DNA of 64,000 nt, taken from Nipponacmea schrenckii. Taxonomy: Eukaryota; Mollusca; Gastropoda; Lottiidae. Under the pieces are notes generated by a model. That model had not been told where the DNA came from. It did no database searches and saw nothing but the letters and a program-made list of their open reading frames with translations. The stretch covers positions 1,178,001 through 1,242,000 of the forward strand of contig JAUJPP010000002.1 of assembly GCA_030562195.1 (NCBI GenBank), given 5' to 3'. The position numbers and the translations under genes were made by a program. Shown here piece by piece: positions 1-14,200 of the stretch. The number at the start of each line of letters is the position of its first letter. Position 1 is the stretch's first letter.

Positions 1-589
1 TGGTACATTTCTGTTATTCACCAGGCTATAATGTTTCGGGCAAGCTGAATCAGATCCGATGTATGGTGTTCTTCTGTTTCCAAAGTACAATTACAGCAAC
101 ATCGCATTAACGTCAGTCCCAATACAAGCTAATCCTGGTTTAAAACTAGCAACCAATGTGAATTTGTGCATGGACTAGAACGTTGAATCAACAGCTAACC
201 CAGTTTACTCTAGTTTGTCGTACGCATGTGGCTACAAGCCTCTTTAAGACCCCATTTAAACCACAGCTTACAGTATTTAACACTGTTCATATTAATAGTT
301 TATAAATAGACCAAATTTCTTTTGTTAGAAATTTATCTAAACATTCAAATATTGTAAGCTATTGTTAAGTCTCTTATTTAACTATATTTAAAATTTCACA
401 ACTTATTATGGGAGTGACTATTAAGTAGGCTAAAAGTTGTGATTTAAGATCGTTGAGAAGGCTTAACATGCTTGTCCTTCTGACTTTAAATTTGAGAATT
501 ATTACGATATTGTTACCTTTGGATTTGACACCAAGATTTCATCATGTTGGTGTGACGTATCAACTGCGAGAAATATAAGTTAGACAACG
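1..589. other. Intergenic, nothing recognised
   Basis: AT-rich sequence with no convincing reading frame, RNA gene or repeat that I can see. Confidence 0.5.
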
Positions 590-1620
590 ACATTGATGTT
601 AGTGGTTTTATTTTTTGGTTTTTTGTTGTAGTTGTTGTTGTTGTAATTGCCAAAGATTCTGAGTAATTGAAGAACAAAAAGTTGTTACTGGTATAAAATT
701 GTCGAATTGTGGTACATATAGTTGAAAATACCTTCATTGTCGAAGAATAATCGAAGGTAATTGGCACAAAATCTGCCATTTTTATTGTAGGATATTCTGA
801 GTAATTGGTCTACAAAAAGTTGTATTTGTTTTGGTGGAAGATTCTGAGCAATTTATCGTTAACAAAATGGCATTGTTATTGTGGAAGATTCCGAGCAATT
901 GGTCTACAAAAAGCTACCTTTGTTATTGTAGAAGATTCTGAGCAATTTATCTGTTAAACTGTCATTTTTATTGTAGAGGATTCTGAGCAATTTATCTGTA
1001 AAACAGTCATTGTTTAACTTATTGTAGAAGATTAGATTCTGAGCAATTTATCTGTAAAAACTGTCATTGTTATTGTCCAAGATTCTGAGCAATTTATCTG
1101 TTAAAAAAGGCTTTGTTATATAAAGAGTAATTGGTCTACAAAAAGTTGTTTTCGTCACAGTCGAAGATTCTGGGTAATTGATCTAATAATAATTGTCATT
1201 GTTATTGTCGAAGAATGTTGAGATTGATCTACAAAAATCTGTCAATGTTATTATCTAAGATTTTAGGTGATAGCTCTTAAAGAATTGTCCTTGTTATTGT
1301 CTAAGATTTTAGGTGATAGCTCTTAAAGAGCTGTCGTTGTTTTTGTCTAAGATTTTAGGTGATAGCTCTTAAAGAACTGTCGTTGTTATTGTCTAAGATT
1401 TTAGGTGTTAGCTCTTAAAGAACTGCCATTGTAAAAAACACATTGTTATTGTCGAAGATTCTGGGTAATTGACTCACAAAAAATGGCATTGTTTCTGTTG
1501 AAGATTCTGGGCAATTGACCCATGTAATATGTCATCAATTTTGTTAAAGATTATGAGTTATTGATCTACAAAAGCTGCCTGGTTATTATCGACTACCCTT
1601 TTTATTGACCAAAGAATAAT
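590..1620. repeat. Degenerate tandem repeat, roughly 60-bp unit
   Basis: The phrases GAAGATTCTGAGCAATTTAT and TTGTTATTGTCGAAGATT recur about every 60 bases, with drift to AAGATTTTAGGTGATAGCTC in the middle (1255-1425), where a shorter, cleaner sub-array of about 62 bp occurs. No coding potential is seen. The repeat lies alone in intergenic DNA and looks like an old minisatellite. Confidence 0.8.
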
Positions 1621-4189
1621 GCTTAACCACCCCGTTTTAACGACGACTAAATTAGAATATGTCGTATGTGTAAAAGTATGGGGAATACTAAAAAAATACT
1701 TAAAATATTTGTAGAAATATTTGTAGGTTACGTTAGGTTTAAAATAAATGAGCTATAAGTAAGAATGAATGGTAATTTTACAACCTTCTCAGTATATACA
1801 TTAACAATAAATCTAATATCAATCTTTTACTTTCTTATAAATGGTTGTGAAAAGACTGACTTTATCTTATGCATAAACGGTGAAATATCACAGTATAGAG
1901 CTGTCAATATCTAAATCGCATTATGAAAGGGTATTATATACAAAAAGATTGAATAGGGACCAGATTTCTTTATGCACTGGTAATTTGTCAATATTGAAAG
2001 ATAGGATCTACGTCACGGATCGATGGCCATCAAATCCTTTCCAAATCGACAGATTTGCTTATTACCATGGTTAAAACCAAAATTTGAGGTTTTGTCCTGG
2101 TTTTGTCCGAGTTGCGAAAATCAAGTGAACCATGCTACCGCTTGAGTGAGTTTTTACGCCTGCAAACAAAGAAAAATGTTGAATGGCAGTCATGAAAAAC
2201 GATCAGTCATGTGTTTGTAGCAGACGATACGTTTAACACACATTCGCCATTGAAGTATTGCAACTGGGTTGGTAGCTGTCAAGTTTCGCTGATAAATTCT
2301 CGCCCTTTAACCTTTGAAAAACAACGAAACCTGAACACAGAACACATTTCATAGCAGCTCGACCAAGATAAAAACCTAGTATGAATATATAAACGTATCT
2401 GATATCCACATATATAATGCTATATCTTAATCAGTTGTAATGTTGTAATCATTGCTTAAAGATGCGGTAGACGAATGTTTCTATCGTATATAACAAAAGT
2501 CTCGTCGATGCTCCATTTGCCAATACCATTATCAAATATTCAACAGTTGGACTTTTTACATGGATTTGATCCAAATGGTATCACAACAGTGACGTCATAA
2601 TCTGTTCGAAAATTTGTGGAACCACTGGAATCGAAAAACCGTTTGAATCCATTTCGTTTTATATGATTCTCGAAAAGACCATAAATTCCATTTAAAACAA
2701 CTCAACAAATTAAATCCCGCTTAGAACCTAATTCAGTAAACTTTCTGGTCGAAATAAACTACAACTTCCGGTCTCAGTCTGAAATAAAGTTTCAACCGAA
2801 AGTGTCGAAATCTTAAATAATCATCCATGATTATGATAATTATTTTTATTAATTAAGAACTATGACTTTGCGAACAAAATGTCTACTTTTCCAAAAATTG
2901 ATAAGCCCAATTGCTGACTGGTAGCGGATGTTGAATTAAATTAATGAGCAACATTAAACTAAACTGTCAACCGAAAAATGAAAGTCTTGTTCATGAAATG
3001 AAATAATTTCATCCCTGTGTATTTTATCATAATTAAAATAGTCAAAATCTGAGATTGTAAAGAAATTCGTCTCCATGAGGTAGTCAAGCTTTTCACAAAA
3101 GAATTTGCGATTAGATTTGCCTGGTAGATAATTATGAGTTATTACTCTACATTATTGGAGTACTTAGAGACAGAGATATATGATATGTGTATATAGTTTT
3201 ACACCAGTTTTAAGTTCACTTTTTAACTTTTCAAGAAAAACAAACGGTTGTCGTGGTTATCTTGCACAGATTCGGATCTTTATGGATAGACGTAATGAAC
3301 AATGCACAGTTTAATAGTGCTACATTAAGTTTCGAAGCTACAGCACCATGACTAAAGAAGGTACCAGAAGTCAATGATCAAAGTGAAGGATCGAACTTGA
3401 GAGCTTGGAACCCTCAGCAGAGCACCAGAAACAATAATCGGAGGGATGATCAATGAAGCTGCCATCATAGGAAACTATGACAAAAGCAGCTGTCAGAACA
3501 ATTAACTAAAATAAAAATGATTTGTCAAGGTATCTACTTGAAACATAAAACGGGGGTCGGATCGGACGAATGGACAAAGACGCTGCCAGAACAATTAGAA
3601 AGTAGGGGGGAATGACCAAGGGGGTATTAGAAACAATCAAAAACGTCGAAGGAAAGAGTTTGTTGAGATAAATGGAAGTAACAAATGCTGATATGAAACG
3701 ATAAAATCTGTAGACGACATGTTTTTGACTTGTAAAATACAGCTTTGAAATTCTAGTACAATTCAAGTGTAGATCATGTTGATCTTTGATCAAAGTTTAA
3801 TGACTTCAGCACCCGTATGGCCTTCCATAGAGTCCTTACTAGAAGTACTTGGGTACAAGATTGCTCTAGGATTGACTTGGACGACACAGTTTCAGTACTG
3901 ACTTTGGCGACCCGATCAATGCTATGAAATAAAAGTAGTTCACATAGTATTGTGTTCTACACGCTATTTCACAGCCAGGTGAAAGTTGGCGACACATCAT
4001 GTTTCAGCTGTGATAGTTTTAACATTATTGACACAAGAGAAGTAGTGAATTAATCCCTTATCACACTGTGTAGTTACAGATTGACTCGACATCAAAATTA
4101 AGTTCAAATGTTCATCCTAGTTATATGATAGAAAATAACTTATGCACTTGACAAGTTTTGTGATATGATACTCCATGTGTTACGAAATG
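1621..4189. other. Intergenic, nothing recognised
   Basis: No gene is supported. The short open frames at 1880-2074 and 3506-3793 have no domain, no splice context and ordinary AT-rich composition, so I treat them as chance. Confidence 0.5.
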
Positions 4190-5000
4190 CAGGTGATGAC
4201 AATCGAAAATGTGTAGTGATAATTCGTGACCACGATAAACGAAATCCAGTTGCTTAGTGACTCTCTATGGTGAAAGATGACGTTGTGTAATTATACTCAT
4301 AGAGTCACAACATCTCAATGATGGAAGATGAAGATGTGTCATGATACTTCTAGAGTCACAAAATGCAGGTGGTAATTGAATCTCAGTGATAAAAGATGAC
4401 TACGTGTGATGATACACCCTGGGTCACAAAAACATCTGGTAATGAATCTCAATGATGAAGGATGAAGGTGTGTCATGATACTCCTAGGGTCACAAAATTC
4501 GGGTGGTAATTGAATCTCAGTAATGAAAGATGAAGTTATGTATATTCCTAGGGTCACAAACTACAGATAGTAAATGAATCTCAGTGATAAAATATGACTT
4601 TGTGTCATGATACACCTTGGATCACAAATTACAAGTTTCAAATGAATCTCAATGATGAATGATGAAGTTATATCATAATATTTCTTCGGTCACAAATTGC
4701 AGGTGATCCTGGACTCTCAATGATGAAAGATAGAGTCGCAATGATGAAAGCTATTTCAAGGAGTGCAGCGATACTCCATGGGGCACGGGATATGCATAGT
4801 TGAATGAATGGTGGAAGATGTAACCTTCTTGTGTAATGATTCTACTTAGGTCTTCATCTCTCAATTAGGAAAGATGCAGAATAATGAAATCCGTGGGTCA
4901 AAAAATACAGGTGACCCTACAAAGATGAAAGATACAGTTTTGAAATGGGCCATGGATCATGAAATGCAAGTGATCTCTCAATATTGAATGTGGCATATTA
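4190..5000. repeat. Degenerate tandem repeat, roughly 65-70-bp unit
   Basis: Units contain TGAATCTCAGTGATGAAAGA, a variable TGTGTCATGATAC stretch, then CTAGGGTCACAAA and a GCAGGTG-like tail. About ten degraded copies are visible. Frames that cross it (for example 4339-4557, minus) only reflect the periodicity. Confidence 0.8.
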
Positions 5001-8000
5001 TGGCTTTTCCGGGAGCCGAAATGATCACCGTTGAATAGTTATTTACTTTATTCGCATGTCCTTTCATGTGGCTACATCGATCCAATACCTTACGCCACAA
5101 ATATTGTAACACATTTCACAATGTCAAGTCAACGCAATGATACAACCATACACTGAGGACAAACATCACACTGTTCCATATCTTGACTTTTTTAATTTTC
5201 TCCTAATGCCAACAGTGTCAGTGATGGAGTTGTAATCTCAGTCTTAAAGCACTTTCAGAAAAATAATTAAAGCGCCTGATTTTTTTTCTATTACTTTATT
5301 TTAAAGAAGTAAGGCTGTATGGTTTGAAATTTGAAAAATCACTTTCTGAGAGCATAAAGAGCCATAAATCATTGTGAGTGTAAATTAAGTTGGTTTGGCA
5401 GTGACAGATCTAGCGTTACTCGCTTCCTTTCCTATTATAGATTGGATTCCAATTCCACGGAATTTCCAGGAATGGTATGTTTCGAGACTGAAGGGTGATT
5501 TCATTAAAATGGAGGAATATCCGTTGCAGACGAATCTTAAAATGAAAGCATTAGTAATATCGTGCCTGTCAAAATTTGAGGTTTAGCTGAGAATATCTTT
5601 AGTTATAAACCAGTCTGCTGCTAAATTTATCTGACCTATGGAAATTCTCAAGATTAGCCGCGATTTGGACAAGCAGACTTTGAATTACTAGAACAATTTG
5701 AACGAGGCCTCGCGTACCAAATAACGCACAAGTTAAACACTTACTGTCTGCGAAAGTCAAAGTAGGATACTGAAGATATTATAAATGTCCTCCATTACAC
5801 ACTATGTGGTGTTGTCCATAAGGAACAGTATAGTAGAAAGGGGGTTAAAACCTCGTGTCATCATTATTTACCGATGGTATCCACGCATACCTATCCAGTG
5901 GACAAAAAGTTTTGGAGAACCAAGAATTTTTGCAGGGACAGCGACATAGTCAAAATAATACTTGGAATGTTTGTTGTTCGTAGAAATAGATATATCTCGA
6001 CTAAACCTTCCTTGCCCAATGTTTTAGAGTTGCCATTAAGTTATTATGGTGTTAATCGGAGGGCACATTGTTATACTTTCGTTATTATCTCTTTTAATTT
6101 AAATACCACAAATTATCGTCCCCGTGTCATATGTCATAAAGGATATAATATAGGGTTTCTGATTCGCATCAGGCGTATCAGAATATTAGTATTAGTAATA
6201 CTTACGGTGGAATGTCCCCAACCTAACAGAATGGTCGTGGGTGTAATTAATGTAATTCGATTTATACTATGATATTTAATCTGTAAGCGTAGCGTAGAGT
6301 AACATCAGGTGTTTAAAAAAGGTTTACCAACCGTCTAATGATCACCTTAAAGTTATTCGAGACAGGGTTTGAGGTCTAATTATAACCAAACGACAGAATA
6401 CGCACATAGACAAACAGTGGTGAATCTAACAAGTGTTTACCTGGGCCAATTATTCGCGTCATTTCACTATACAGTAAGAGTGAATGATTTAGTTTCACGT
6501 TGAAGTGACAAGTATATGTACTCAGGTACGAGGTGAGAGTTCAAACAAAAACCTAACCTTAATACGTTGATGTTTGAAAGACGACTCTTTACTTGTTGAT
6601 GTAGTTGGATTCAGTATTCAGGATTGGGTTTAATAGAGGGTTGGTTTCAAGGCTGCAATTTACATTTTCTCGTATAAAACTTAGTCAACATATCAACTTG
6701 ATATAAAAGTGGTATACATTTTAATAACAATCCAATTAAGAGTTTTAACCGTAATTTTTAACAAGTGTACTTCATTTTTGGTAACTTGAACTCCAAAATG
6801 GTTGCACTTTCAGTTAAGAGTACAATAGAATTTCATGATAAAATCATACTTATTCAAAAGATTTTCTCGATACACATATAGCTTCTTATTGCACAATTCT
6901 ACCTGTTGTCTGTAGAACCTATCATATTTTTCGGGAATTAAAACGCAGACATTGGTGTCAATATTGGAATGTGGAATGGTGCTAATAGAAGCCCTAAAAT
7001 ATACATACACAGACTAGTAATAATGATACATTATGATAATTTTTCACTTGTAGGTCTATGTTAGTAGTACTATGTATTCTCATTTAACATATTATTAACC
7101 TTAACAATAGTAAACTCCACTTTATAAAACTGTACTAGTGCCTTCTGAATAGTAACTTACTGCCTTTCAACCACCCTAATCCCCATAATTTTCTGTTACT
7201 GCATACTGAATCGAAAGCCTTATATTAATAACACTACTTTTTTTTATCGCATCATTGCATTACAAAAACTCTTAACTCCTACTTGCAAAGTTGATTAAAG
7301 ACTTAGAATTTTATGAAATAATTAATTGGACTCTTGGAAACTTATCATTCAATGACTTGATATCAACTATGTAATTATGAAAAGATTTAGGTTAAAAAGA
7401 TTGGTAATAACTCAATAACTCGGTGTAATATAATGGTATATCGATTGATCTGAAACTGATAACCTTTTAAATCCACCTGTCATAAAAACCATTAAAAATG
7501 AAATTAAATGCAAAGCTATTTCAAAGCTCTGATTATTCAATTTTTTCAAACAAAAATTTATGAGCTCCTTTGAAAATTTAAGAGCGTATCCTGAATTTTT
7601 TTTATGTGTTTATTAAAAGAAGTTGAATGAATTTATGATTTTTAAAGTACAAATCTTGACAAAAAACTTTTGAATGAAATTTTTCAGCCTACTCGATTAA
7701 CTGTCATAATTTGGAATTTGGAGCCTGTTCTGAGACGTATTGTATCTTTCCTATAATCGTATATAAACTTTAAAGAATTCTGATCTAGATTTGTTGGAAT
7801 CATTTAGCTAGGATATTCAGATTAAGTAACTTTACGAAACAGACCTAGAAGGTAAGTTACCAAAAGTTGAAAAATTGTCCAAAGAGGCTCTATATTATAG
7901 GGATTTGAAGAAGCTTCAATAAGTTTCTTGGTAAAAAGCTTCCATAAGTTAAGACCCAAGCTCTCCATCAAATAAACAAATCCTTATAATACCTCGAACA

Positions 8001-9486
8001 TGCTTGGTATGAAAGCAGATACTTGAGATCTTCAAACTTACAAATAAAACTGGTGTGGTAAAAGAAATGTCTTTAAGAGAGGGGTAATCTTGTAGGGTTA
8101 AAATAATTAACCTTTGACTCCATCCTGAGAGTTTTGGTGTTAAAAGGGTGTGGTGGATTTGGTCCGAAAGATTACAGTTCATCAGTTGAGTACACATTCT
8201 GGTCTTAGCTTAAAATCCAGGGCAAACATTCCAAAACACAAATAAACACACAACGTATTCATTGAAATTTTTTCATTCACATTTTTCACTGTTATATACA
8301 TACATGTAACTTATACCCGACTTGTATTTAGGTTTTGGGACTTAAATATTCTCGTTATATTTCGTTGTCTTGTTGCTATAGTGATTTTGATAAAACAAAT
8401 AATGGTTTTGAAGCGATAAAGCCATAACTTTACATTTTAATGTTGAAAGAAAAATGTGTTTTAAGATAATCGTTGGTAGAGGAAAATTATTTCAAGAAAT
8501 GCCAATGAAGAGATTAGAAATGGAAGAAGGGGGTCAGATAAAGATAGCTTTGTATAATAATTTGCCTTACCGTCATCAAATCAGCATCAAAATTCAACGT
8601 ATTATACTCTAATTTTAAATATTTTTTTTTTAAAAAAACATTTAACACAAAATTACACAGTAAAATAGTGAGTCACTAAACACATTATTTGCTTTTCTCA
8701 ATAACATTTTAAAACAATACTAAAAACAATATAGCTATTTTCTCACTACATTTTTTAAATTTTGGTTTACGCTCACAAATTTCAAGCTTATCGCGTTAAT
8801 CTTTGGGACAATCTTTTGAGGCGATTTAGGGAAAAAGTAATAACAACAAGAGCATACCCGTAAATGTTTAAAATATAACCACAATCGCTTACAAACAAAT
8901 TTCTTGGTCCTTATGATTTAAATGCCTTTATATTCGAGATATAAAATCGTCGTCTGAAAAACATTGAGTATTGTGAACGTAGGTTTTTGTCTTTCCATTC
9001 GACATTTTGGCGAACAATTTTCTTACTTTAACAACCTTGACATCATCGATCTCGAAACAAAATAAATATTGGTGACAAATCTCGCGAGAAACATGTCGTG
9101 CATTTCAAAACTTTTCTTCGTATCGATTTCAGGTTGTCGTAAAAACGTCTCACAACAATCAATTTCCAAGACAAAAGTCGACTTTCACCGACAAATGTCT
9201 TCCACACAGACACAACGGCGAATTTCTAACTTTTAAAGTGCCATTCTTCATAGTTTTATTCTTTGGTAGAAATAGTATGCATTGCATTATTTGACAAAAC
9301 AAATTTGAGATTTGGTTTAGTTTTGTGTGACACTTTCGCTAAAACGTGAATGATCCACTATTGTTTTTGGTTGTTTACAAGGGGACTGTCACAAGATTCA
9401 TTTTTTGGTATGTCGCTGACGAGTAACACAAACAATAATACAACAATAAAATAATAATATAACATTTAAATTAATTTTGGAACAAG
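5001..9486. other. Intergenic and 3' flank of the frizzled gene
   Basis: Frames at 5395-5586, 5874-6272, 6810-7010 and 7949-8197 show no recognisable domain and no family resemblance. The part nearest 9486 must hold the 3' UTR of the minus-strand frizzled gene; it is AT-rich. Confidence 0.5.
9255..9260 (-). promoter_or_regulatory. Candidate polyadenylation signal for frizzled-4
   Basis: TTTATT on the plus strand reads AATAAA on the minus strand, about 230 bases past the frizzled stop codon. In DNA this AT-rich such a hexamer is weak evidence on its own. Confidence 0.35.
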
Positions 9487-11202
9487 TCACACCACTGTTT
9501 CGTCAGATTTCACTCGCTTCGTTTTGTCCATTCGTATAGACCTATTCGGAGGTTTTAATGGGATTTGATGGTAGTTATGTGGCATGGTATATTCAATATT
9601 TTTTCGGTCTCTTTTCCTCACACAGATTTTCTTGAAAAAGTTTCTCCAAGAGCTCACAGTTTTCGCTGACCAAATCCACATACCACTCGTTATGCCTACC
9701 ACAAGCGACATGAAAAGTTTGAGCATGAAAATTTCAATATTTGGCGAGGTTTGGGGGCTGTAGAGGTACCATGAGGATCTGTTAAGGTATTCGTATAATA
9801 AGCAGCCAATGACACACGTGGCTGGTACAGTATATAATACGGAGAAGATTCCAATTCGCACCATCAGAACCTCGAGTTTATCCGTTTTCACACCGTCACA
9901 TCGGACTTGCTTCCTGATTCTAAATAATGCTACGAATCCGGCGATGAGAAACGCAGTTCCCAGAATGAGGTAAACGATCAGAGGCGCAACTCCGAACCCT
10001 AACAGCGTCTGTGTACTTTGATTTCCGACGTAACATATTCCTGTTAATTCGTCTGCGTCAACGTCTCTCATTACTAATATCACAATAGTTTTAATAGCTG
10101 GGAGGGCCCAGGCAAAGAGATGGAAATAACTACTGTGAAGCTGAATAGCCTCGTGTCCCCACTTTAAACCAGCCGATAAAAACCATGTAAAAGTTAATAC
10201 AACCCACCATAAAGAACTGGCAGTACCGAAAAAGTAAAGTAATAAAAATACAATAGCACAGTCCGTGTTTTCCAGGCCTTCTTGAATTAAAATAGATTTC
10301 CCACTTTGGCTGTCGGTATCACAGGCTATAGACTGTCTTCCTGCTAATAATCTCACAATATAGGCAATACTGTATATATTATAACACATAGATAGAAATA
10401 TAATAGGTCGCTCGGGATATTTAAATCTCTGCGAGTCGATCAGAAAGGTCAATACCGTAAAGAAAGTGGACACAAAACATAAGCCGGCCCATATAGCCAT
10501 CCACACATCTGCAAATAATTTATCTTTACTGGTAAACGCGTCGTTTTCTGAACACAATAGAGCACACCTTTCAGTACGGTTAATAAAAATGTACTTGGAT
10601 GGATTTCTGAATTTTTCACAGCTTTTAGAATAATGTGGTGGTCTGATGCTATGACCTGGAAAATCAGTGCTACTCTGGTGATATTTCGGAACGTTAGGTT
10701 TTCGTTGGTATGGCAGATCATCTTCAATTTCATCACCCGGTCCATCCATACACATGTGTGTTTGATCATTCCTGGCTGGAAACTTGGAACAATTTAGCGC
10801 TGCAGGCCATGGGTATCCGAATTCGTTAAGTACTGGTTGACATCGACTTCGCACACTTTCACACATCGGTCGACAAGGACCGATCGGATCCATGACTTTT
10901 TCAGTACACATGGGAACGTAGACTGAACACAGGAAAAATTTGAGTTGTTTGGAACAGCCATACTGAATTAATGGTGTAAAGGTTTGTAACTGTAAACCGG
11001 CATCTTGTTGATCTGTGTGTGCCACCAGATTGGGCATTCCAGTTACGTTATATCCCAAGCCTTTACACATCTCAAAACGGATGGGTTCACACGTTCGCAC
11101 ATTCTCCGAACCAGATGACTGTATTACGGGAAGTAGGTTCACTATTAAAAACACAACACATAGGTTGGAAAATAAACTGGTGTAAACACCATTACTTCTC
11201 AT
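9487..11202 (-). CDS. fzd4: Frizzled-4 Wnt receptor, single coding exon, 571 aa
   Basis: Seven-pass plasma-membrane receptor for Wnt ligands that signals through Dishevelled. A signal peptide (about residues 1-30) is followed by the cysteine-rich domain with all ten expected cysteines (C38, C46, C83, C92, C99, C110, C114, C121, C138, C151), a linker, and seven membrane segments near 233-254, 265-285, 315-340, 360-378, 403-426, 448-470 and 493-513. The Dishevelled-binding KTxxxW motif is present as KTVSSW (514-519). The protein ends in ETVV, a PDZ-binding end identical to that of vertebrate FZD4. Stretches such as [20 protein letters not shown] and [20 protein letters not shown] mark subfamily 4 rather than 1/2/7, 5/8 or 9/10. 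N-glycosylation sequons occur at N52 and N208. The ATG has A at -3. No intron interrupts the frame, whereas human FZD4 is split by one. The long minus-strand frame at 10449-10769 is a shadow. Confidence 0.97.
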   Translation of the reverse strand: MRSNGVYTSLFSNLCVVFLIVNLLPVIQSSGSENVRTCEPIRFEMCKGLGYNVTGMPNLVAHTDQQDAGLQLQTFTPLIQYGCSKQLKFFLCSVYVPMCTEKVMDPIGPCRPMCESVRSRCQPVLNEFGYPWPAALNCSKFPARNDQTHMCMDGPGDEIEDDLPYQRKPNVPKYHQSSTDFPGHSIRPPHYSKSCEKFRNPSKYIFINRTERCALLCSENDAFTSKDKLFADVWMAIWAGLCFVSTFFTVLTFLIDSQRFKYPERPIIFLSMCYNIYSIAYIVRLLAGRQSIACDTDSQSGKSILIQEGLENTDCAIVFLLLYFFGTASSLWWVVLTFTWFLSAGLKWGHEAIQLHSSYFHLFAWALPAIKTIVILVMRDVDADELTGICYVGNQSTQTLLGFGVAPLIVYLILGTAFLIAGFVALFRIRKQVRCDGVKTDKLEVLMVRIGIFSVLYTVPATCVIGCLLYEYLNRSSWYLYSPQTSPNIEIFMLKLFMSLVVGITSGMWIWSAKTVSSWRNFFKKICVRKRDRKNIEYTMPHNYHQIPLKPPNRSIRMDKTKRVKSDETVV

Positions 11203-14200
11203 TTTGACTGTTCATATAGAAGAATATAACACAATATCAGTTGAAAGTCTGCTATATGCTGGCAGGCACTTGGCTGTTGTTTGAGGGTATAGCCGCCTAA
11301 TCTCTTTCACTGCCTTTTCTTACTATCCACTATCACGAATTGCCTCTTGTGGCTACCAAACTATTTATCGTCGATCCACTCATTCTTCGAGTCCTCTTAT
11401 AATCACCGTTTCTATCCGATGAACTGTCTTAGGCTCGCGTACAGCCTACAAACGTGTATGATCAGCAAGCTATCGACCCGTCCATATTAAATCTGTGAGA
11501 ATTTAACTCGTGGTAGCATTGAAAACAGCCAAGATCACCGGATTCCCATCGTCTAGGTTAACGCTTCACCGACCAATGAGAAGAAATGTTATTCTCGAGG
11601 GCCCCGCCTTCTTCATTCTTTCTCAACACAATTGCGCTATCAATCATAGGTTTAAGTCCTGCCAATCATTTATTTGTCCATTTCTCTATGCGATCGTTTA
11701 CACTAGATGAATTTAATGTAAAGCTTTTATATTCATCTTATAATGCCTCTATTCATCCTAGGTATTTCTTTTAAACAGCCCAATCTAACCATTTTATTTT
11801 CATTTTTTAGAAATCTATTCGTGCTTTCACAGATTGTTATAATTGGATTGACAATAAGTCAAACGACAACAACACAAGTGGTCAAAGGCATCATTTTCAT
11901 CACAAAGCTGCCAAAAATCACACTGTTCGTTAAGTCTAATGCATACAAAACGACGCCTAAAAACTACAAGTCATATTTTAAAATCAAGGGTATGTATAGA
12001 AGATGGACGAGCGAGTCGTGTCCTATTTACCCTAATATATATCATACACAATGTTAAAAGCATAGAAATATAAACTTCCCTTCACCCCACTAACGAGAGA
12101 CTTGCTCATATTCTGACATTTATGGTCCAATTTTATTACCAACCATTCATTGTCTCTCACACAAAATTCTTTAAACAGCTAAATTTATTCAAGTCACTGC
12201 AGATTTCTCAAGTAATAAACTTTCTAGTTAAGACATATTGAAATAATGAGCATATAATCATAAAGATATTTATATAGGAGACATTTTAATAAATATTTAA
12301 AATAGTAAAATCCATAGAGGTACACCACCTTAACAGCTATCATTCAAATATTTAGCGACAAGAAGCAGATTTTTTCCCTCTCTTAATCGCTTATCACGAG
12401 TACAAGTACCATTTTTTGTAACGCCACACCCTTACATAGACGGTATCTTTTTTTTAAAACTCGGGTTTGAACGTGTATTATCAGTCAAACTCCAACCCAG
12501 AGTTCTACAATATGGTAAGTAAGACAAAACCGTGCCGAATTGTTATCAGATAAGGAAGACGGCTGTATGCATTTAAAAAATTTTTAAAAAGGAATAGTGG
12601 CATTTCCCCTCTCAAAATTTAAATTCGACTCCCTTATTTCTTAATGAGTTTTGAAATGCCTGGTGCTGGCTTTGTACAAATTCAGCGGACCCTAGGCTAC
12701 CAGGCCACCTTAGTAATGATTCATAGGATCAAAACTATTAAACTGTCCCTAAAAATTTTAAGAATTAAAATTAGGGCATAGTTTAATTAATAACAGAAAG
12801 CTTTAAAAAACGAAGCGTTTTGTTGCAGTTGCAAAAATCCATGCGGAAGAGTCGCAGTTAAGGGGATATAACTCCAGTTATTGATCCCAGCGACTGGGTC
12901 ATCACTGTGATACAGTTGCCCATAAAACCGTGCAAGATAATATCATATTTTACGCGATTATAGCTATTCACGGTTGGATGGAGCCATTGAAGAAGAGTAA
13001 TGATATTAAACTCCTCGCCTATCGTGATACGACCTACTTATTTAGCGTCTTTAAATGAAATCTACTTCGATAACAACGCATTTTCCTCGATTCACTAAAC
13101 TTGAAAAACACATTTTGACGTAAAGCGCATCAGCAGTAAAGTTCTTTTATTAAGGGTTGAATATTATCACCTCTGTACACGCGCCATATCTAAAAGCTAT
13201 CCTTTAATACACAATAAAAAGCAATAATAAAACAGTAGATTAGTTAAGGTGATCTAGGATAGCCACAAACAAGGTCTCCGTAGAAAAGATCAATAATGCT
13301 AGAGACTGCTGGATGAGATGGCTGATAGCGAACAAAATATGACGGATGATGAAATATATTTGATGTTAGTGTACAGTAATGGCGTTTTTGGGGGCGGTTT
13401 CTCCAGTTCGGTTTCTTGACTTAGACAGAGCCACCCATGTGATGTTCAGCTTCCAGTTAATTTTTGTTTTCTTAGAAAAATGCTCTTTGCAAATTTTAGT
13501 ATTCGACTTCTTTTTTCTACTGGTTTATAACCATTACGCATTAACTTTAGAGTCGATGGCGTTGTCTATTCTTCAGAATTATCCAAGTGAAAGAATCATC
13601 ATCGATATACACAGTCGTAGAGCGTCATCAGGTACTCTGAAAATGTAACTTACTACATAGAAATGTGGTTACTGTGGATATATACGCGATAGTTTTAAAG
13701 TTGGTGGTAAGGATTGAATAATTAATGATTATCCTGTACTAGTTATGCTTAATATCAAAACGTAGCTGGAATGAGGCCTGACCGGACCCAAATCTTAAAG
13801 GGAATTTCAGCAATATAATATAATCAAAACTGTTACAATTTATTACCCCCACTCCCTTCATTGGAACAGTCTATAGAACAGTCTGAAATATAGAAACCTC
13901 TTATTCGTCTAACTATTTTGGAATTTTCATGGCATGGCAACGGGCCCTGTAGTCCAGCAGAGAAACGCCAATGACTATTCAGTCAACAATATACAAGTAA
14001 TATTTAGCCTTCTATGGGATTTTATGACCTTTGAACTTTGAATATTGATGAATTCTGGAACTCTGTGGTAAAGTTTAGAACTTGCTGTATATAAATAAAT
14101 AATGATTTATTTGTCAAAGTAAAAAATCGCATTAAATGGACTGTATTGAGAATTTCAAGCCTTTTTTTGTGTGTCAAAATTCTATTTGGGACATTCTACC

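Noticed and set aside
5874..6272. 132-codon open frame (plus)
   Set aside because: No domain, no repeats of the frame elsewhere, odd hydrophobic/basic mix and no splice or promoter context; likely chance in AT-rich DNA.
13379..13648. 89-codon open frame upstream of the coiled-coil gene
   Set aside because: No recognisable motif and no sign of splicing to the gene downstream.
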